DNA of 64,000 nt from Calycina herbarum (Eukaryota > Ascomycota > Leotiomycetes > Helotiales > Pezizellaceae): contig LLEY01000003.1 in the NCBI GenBank assembly GCA_001414485.1, positions 372,001-436,000 on the forward strand. Direction: 5' to 3'. Below are positions 60,206 through 64,000 of this stretch, piece after piece. A program made the translations under genes and the position numbers. How positions within the stretch are numbered: the first letter of the stretch is position 1; every line of letters begins with the position of its first letter. Under the pieces are notes generated by a model that searched no databases, was not told where the DNA came from, and saw only the letters and a program-made list of their open reading frames with translations.

Positions 60206-60878
60206 AAAAGTCCGTACCGATCCGGTTTTGACAATCCCGAAACCAAAACTGTACCGTAATTCTGTTCCGTGCCCTCGGTATCCACCGTTCCGTAACCATC
60301 TGTACCGTACCATACTCGGCACGTATTCTTGGCTGTTCCGATGGCTCGGCAATTCCATCAATAGCTGGCCATCACACTCATGGGCCAGTAAAAATATATC
60401 TAAAAGAATGCTAACTAGCTTAACAATAACAAAAACGAGCTAGCCAGGTCTAAATATCGAGAGATACGAATAAAATGTTATGTTTAGAATTTTGATATTA
60501 AGGTGGGTTGTTGAATAATCTTAGGGTGGAATCGCTGATTTTTGGTGTGGTTTTCGCGCGAGTTCTGACCCCTCTGATGGACTTCTATTTCACTAACTCA
60601 CTCTACCACTTATGCCACTATCGTATAAGCAGCACGCGTAGCTTCGATGCTACATCCCCTCTTTCCACCGCTTGTAAATTCACTCTTTTTTAAGTATAAT
60701 TCTATATAAAATCACTTCAATTTACCTCAAAATCACTCTAAAATAACTCTCTTCTACTTACTCTGGAACTCTCTTTCTAGATAATATTTCTCTGGAAATA
60801 GCCATTCCATTTAAAGCTAGCCCTGGAACGTTCCAGGGGAGGTAGTTCCATGGAAAGTTCCACTGGAACCTGTTCCAA
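60206..60878. other. Intergenic region with short repeats
   Basis: It contains several CCGTACC/GTTCCG words at about 60215-60320 and a cluster of GGAAC/GTTCC inverted words at about 60795-60878 (for example TGGAACGTTCCA). No coding frame is convincing. Pairs such as GAACGTTC have the nGAAnnTTCn form of heat-shock elements, but the spacing is irregular and there is no clear gene downstream. Confidence 0.35.
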
Positions 60879-60961
60879 ATGCGGAAGTCTGTTCAACAAT
60901 TATATTCTCGATCTTGTGCTTTGGACTCATACACATCCTTCGAATCACCATTGATGGTAAT

Positions 60962-61169
60962 TCCCAATCCTGTTCGAATTCAGATCGCGCTTCGCTTACT
61001 ACTACCTATCGCAGATCATGGATCAGTTCCATACCCGGTTGGTCCAGTTCGCTATGTATCACCAAGTCATCGAGCTTCACGACTTTAACAATGGCTGTGA
61101 TGCACCCGCAGCGGCTTCTCAATCCGCTTCTCAGTTGCAGTCCCAACATCACATTTCTCCGATTGCTTA
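60962..61169 (+). other. Possible isolated exon or gene remnant
   Basis: A plus-strand frame of about 68 codons, open from after a TAA near 60959 to TAA at about 61168, with an internal ATG near 61018. It reads MDQFHTRLVQFAMYHQVIEL, then a Gln/Ser-rich stretch (AAASQSASQLQSQHH). It looks more like protein than the other two frames, but there is no domain I recognise and no flanking exon. It could be a chance open frame. Confidence 0.2.
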
Positions 61170-61627
61170 ATCCCAATCCCAAAGACGTACTTCACCATCC
61201 GACGTCTCAGTGGAATGCTTGTCAGATGGAGCACTCAATTGAGGGGTTGAACATACAATAGATTCCAGTCTCTCTGGCAATTCATCAGCAACATCCTCGT
61301 TCTTCAATGAAGGGTGAGGTCACTTGCGGGCTCACGGTGTAGGTATTGGTTTAGCATTGCAGGAACATTGTATGTATTATATGGTTAGTGATTCAGCCTG
61401 GGTTTAAGTTGGCTAGTGTGAAAGAAATTCTTTATCTTCTTATATTCTAATCAAACATCAGGTGAACCTTGTATAAAATTTGACTATATTTGAAGGGCTT
61501 TTGGCCAGCCTGTCGTAAACTTTATACGACAAGTTTATTGTACAAGTGACAGAACGAATCCACTTGCCAGCAGCCTTGAAATCTATGTTCTGCAAAAGAC
61601 CACCAGAACAGAAAAAATCGGAATGCA
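61170..61627. other. 3' flank of the carboxylesterase gene
   Basis: No gene seen. A nearby inverted pair, CTTTATACGACAAGTTTATTGTACAAG (two pieces around 61508-61534), is the only local structure. It probably includes the 3' untranslated region of the minus-strand esterase. Confidence 0.35.
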
Positions 61628-63336
61628 CTACGTTATGTATTGGCAGGGAGTATCATAGACTGCAGGATCCTCGAACGCGACCTCAGCTGAATTCTCCCCA
61701 AATAGTTTGACAAGCTTCGGAGCTAATAAAACGAATTAGTTCACATTCTTCCCCTCAAAATTGAAAAAACAAGAAAGCAGCACTAACCACTGGCATAATA
61801 ACGCGGCCATCCAAAATTCGTTAACCCGTCAACAGGGTCCCTCACGAAACTTGCCATCGCATTTCGCAAATAGACGCCCGCCTTCACAATTTCAGGTCCC
61901 AGATCTTCATAAGCAAAGAAGCCGATTTGATTCAACATCAATGCATTGTCAGAGCCATGGTATGGTCTCATCCAAGGATACGGTTTGACCTCAGAGAAAC
62001 TGCCGTTATAGAGGTATCGCCAGGTGGGAAGATTTTGTTCGGAATTGTATTTTGCTGTTGAGGATACTGGGCATTGGAATGATGCCAATGTAAAGAGATC
62101 GGAAAGGGTTGTATTGACGCCTTCAGTTGGGGAAAAAGGAAGAACACCATCCGCTTCGTTAAGGGCATTAGATACGACAAGTGGCTGATTGTGTTAATTC
62201 CGATTCTTTAGATAGACAGCTTCGAATATATACGCACCAACTTTGCGAACTCTCCATTTTCGCCCCTTGTTTTGTACTCGGCCAGAGAAAATACGGTGAT
62301 GTTATCAACAACAGGTGTACCCCCTGAGTTCGTGGTGTCCGTAAGCTGGGCAAGCCCACTGGGAAATAAACCACTCTTGATACTTCTTGGCGGTAAAGCT
62401 CTCATGCATTCCAGCTCAACAACCGAATCAGAATTTAAACAGCCGGTTGAATTAGCAAGTTTTGGCCAATTACTACCATCATCGTTAGGAATGAGACCTG
62501 GCTGCCCACTCCATTCGATGAGGCCACTAACGATCGGATCTTCGACATAAGCATAGGACCAGTAAGCGATTGAAATCGAGCCTGCGGAATGACCAGCCAA
62601 CGTCATACGCTTTGGGTCTCCACCAAAAGATGCTATATTGTCGCGAAGCCACTCAACAGCTAATCTTTGATCTAGAAGTCCGGGGTTCTTGGTTTCGATG
62701 GCTGGAGAGTTTGGGAATCCGAAAACATTCACACGGTAGCTGGGTAATTCTGTGAGCCCAAGGGTAATTAAGCCGAGAGGGTAAGCGGAAAGAAACCTAT
62801 TACTTGATAGTAACGTATATGATGTCTTTTTGTTCGGCAACAAATTCGGCCCCATTGTATGCAGGCATTCCGTTTGCCCCTTCACTAAATCCACCACCGT
62901 AGAGAAAAATCATGACAGGCAGAGTTTTGTTGCTAGACTCGGCTGGCTTCCACTATGCCGACATCAGTAACCCATAATACAAACCAAATGTTCATCTATT
63001 ACTCACAAGGTTGATGGAAAGCATATCTTCCGACTCGGCAATCCCAGTGGCATGGTCTAAAAATGCAGTGATGACGCCAAGCTGAAAGCATCCAGGCGAA
63101 GAATGATAACAATCCCTAATTTCTGAGGAGTTCTCGGTTTTGAGAGGCTGTGGTGGTGCAAACCGAAGATCTCCCACTGGAGGTTGTGCAAATGGAATAC
63201 CGAGGTAAGCGTGGACGATTGGAATTGGACTGAAACCACGAAGAAGACCAGATGTGGTTTTAACAATCGGTACCTGTTGACAGCTCCCGATCTGATACAC
63301 GGAAAGGGATGTAATACAAGCAAGAAATTTCTTCAT
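61628..63336 (-). CDS. Secreted type-B carboxylesterase/lipase (alpha/beta hydrolase)
   Basis: Hydrolyses carboxylic esters; a hydrophobic N-terminus (MKKFLACITSLSVYQIGSC) predicts secretion. Proposed exons are 63336-63007, 62952-62804, 62739-62238, 62184-61788 and 61722-61628 (490 aa), all with GT-AG introns of 53-65 bp and consistent phases. Seen: the entry motif AYLGIPFAQPPVGDLRF, the SED.L.IN(L/V) motif at the first splice site, the oxyanion-hole YGGGF at about 128-132, and nucleophile Ser211 in GHSAGS. Glu337 in NEADG and His403 in YHGSD fit the other two catalytic positions. The domain is full-length for the family (about 500-550 aa) and has no stops. Substrate cannot be predicted; relatives include lipases, feruloyl-type and mycotoxin-ester-degrading enzymes. 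No cluster partners are visible within the window. Confidence 0.94.
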
Positions 63337-63886
63337 CGTTTTTCCAGTTTTACTTGTTGGCTATTAAACGGGGTAGAAATAAACGAGTGTAAAAACAATG
63401 AGAGAAAATGAATGTAGGTGAACAGGTGAACAAGAACTACTAGTCTGAGTGGAATTCACCCTATATGCATTTCTTCGTAATTGGTTCACGAATTGGTTTC
63501 CAGATACAGCGTCGAAACCACGCCCCTTTGGCACATTTCGCTTAACGCATACAGAGCCATCCGATTGGAACGTAGAAACAAGAGAAAGTCGCAGGGGTGT
63601 TTTCTTACATTGAATTCTAATGAATAATATAAAATCAATTAGTGCATTTTATGGGCTATAATAATTGTCTTGGTAGTGAGAATAGTTATGTTTCTTGATC
63701 TTACTGAGTGGGCATCAGTATACGAACATGCGGTGCACCAAAATCAGCTGGTTTTTAAGCAATTCCTTTTGCATTTTCGGCCTTGCCACCGGGAAATTGA
63801 TAAATTTCGTAACAAATCTCTAGACTTCCCAGGGAAAAAGGAACCGAGACAAAATAGCAAAGAGTAACACTACGTCGCTTCAAACG
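63337..63886. other. Intergenic, esterase promoter side
   Basis: About 550 bp upstream of the esterase start. Only short frames without domains occur; the plus-strand frame at 63670-63867 lacks any motif. It should hold the esterase promoter and the 3' end of the next gene. Confidence 0.35.
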
Positions 63887-64000
63887 CTAGTTTTCAGCTC
63901 TAATCTGATACGACCTAGGTATCCGCTGTCCCGTCCAGTACTCATCAAACAACCATAGATTGGATCCATTGAAGATAAGGTTATTCCCTACCAGAACAAC
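63887..64000 (-). CDS. 3' end of an unidentified minus-strand gene, cut by the window edge
   Basis: Thirty-seven codons are open from the window edge to TAG 63889-63887. They read NNLIFNGSNLWLFDEYWTG, then QRIPRSYQIRAEN. Aromatic-rich content and the absence of RIP suggest a real C-terminus. I do not recognise the family, and the rest lies outside the window. Confidence 0.3.
   Translation of the reverse strand, partial: VVLVGNNLIFNGSNLWLFDEYWTGQRIPRSYQIRAEN

Noticed and set aside
63670..63867. Plus-strand frame of 65 codons upstream of the esterase
   Set aside because: No domain and no splice context; probably chance.

Overview
This is a filamentous ascomycete (Pezizomycotina) chromosome segment. 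The evidence is short GT-AG introns of 51-212 bp with CTRAY-type branch sites, a White Collar-2 photoreceptor-complex gene, a HET-domain pseudogene, chromodomain Gypsy retroelements, Tad1-type LINE and pogo/Fot1-type DNA transposons, and very strong C-to-T and G-to-A decay at CpA/TpG typical of repeat-induced point mutation (RIP). The look of the genes suggests a leotiomycete, but that is only an impression from memory.

Layout. 1-6.4 kb: ordinary-composition DNA with a broken HET-domain gene (minus strand, about 0.76-1.44 kb), a gene-poor stretch, and wc-2 (minus strand, 4064-5907, three exons, 523 aa). About 6.44-51.54 kb: one continuous AT-rich, RIP-saturated transposon nest with no intact gene. 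51.8-56.2 kb: rad50 (plus strand, seven exons, 1333 aa). 56.8-57.3 kb: an unrecognised coding frame carrying one apparent frameshift. 57.5-59.4 kb: a lightly RIPed pogo element. 59.4-61.2 kb: repeat debris, including a much less mutated copy of a sequence that is also inside the nest. 61.6-63.3 kb: a secreted type-B carboxylesterase (minus strand, five exons, 490 aa). The right edge holds the last 37 codons of another minus-strand frame.

The nest can be read as layers because target-site duplications survive. Gypsy-E carries Gypsy-D, which carries Gypsy-0. Gypsy-0 was hit by Gypsy-A (TSD ATATA) and by a Tad1 LINE (12-bp TSD); the LINE in turn carries a solo LTR (TSD CTAAG). Gypsy-A holds an internally deleted pogo element (TSD TA) and a Copia element (TSD GAAAC). 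The Copia holds Gypsy-C (TSD GTATA), which holds Gypsy-B (TSD CTTCT). To the right lie three near-full-length pogo elements of about 1.86 kb and a pogo fragment. The 5' portions of Gypsy-0, D and E are missing at the left edge.

wc-2 and rad50 are transcribed away from each other, so both promoters face the nest. They may once have been divergent neighbours now separated by 45 kb of presumed heterochromatin.

The most unusual signals are: (1) every pogo terminal inverted repeat has the same layout, 8 bp followed by two tandem copies of a 17-bp word, and the word differs between elements while staying duplicated within each element; (2) an antisense reading frame, with a conserved C-terminus, lies between the chromodomain and the 3' LTR in two Gypsy copies, while a third copy has an unrelated sense-strand module there; (3) related Gypsy LTRs share the R/U5 half but have different U3 halves.
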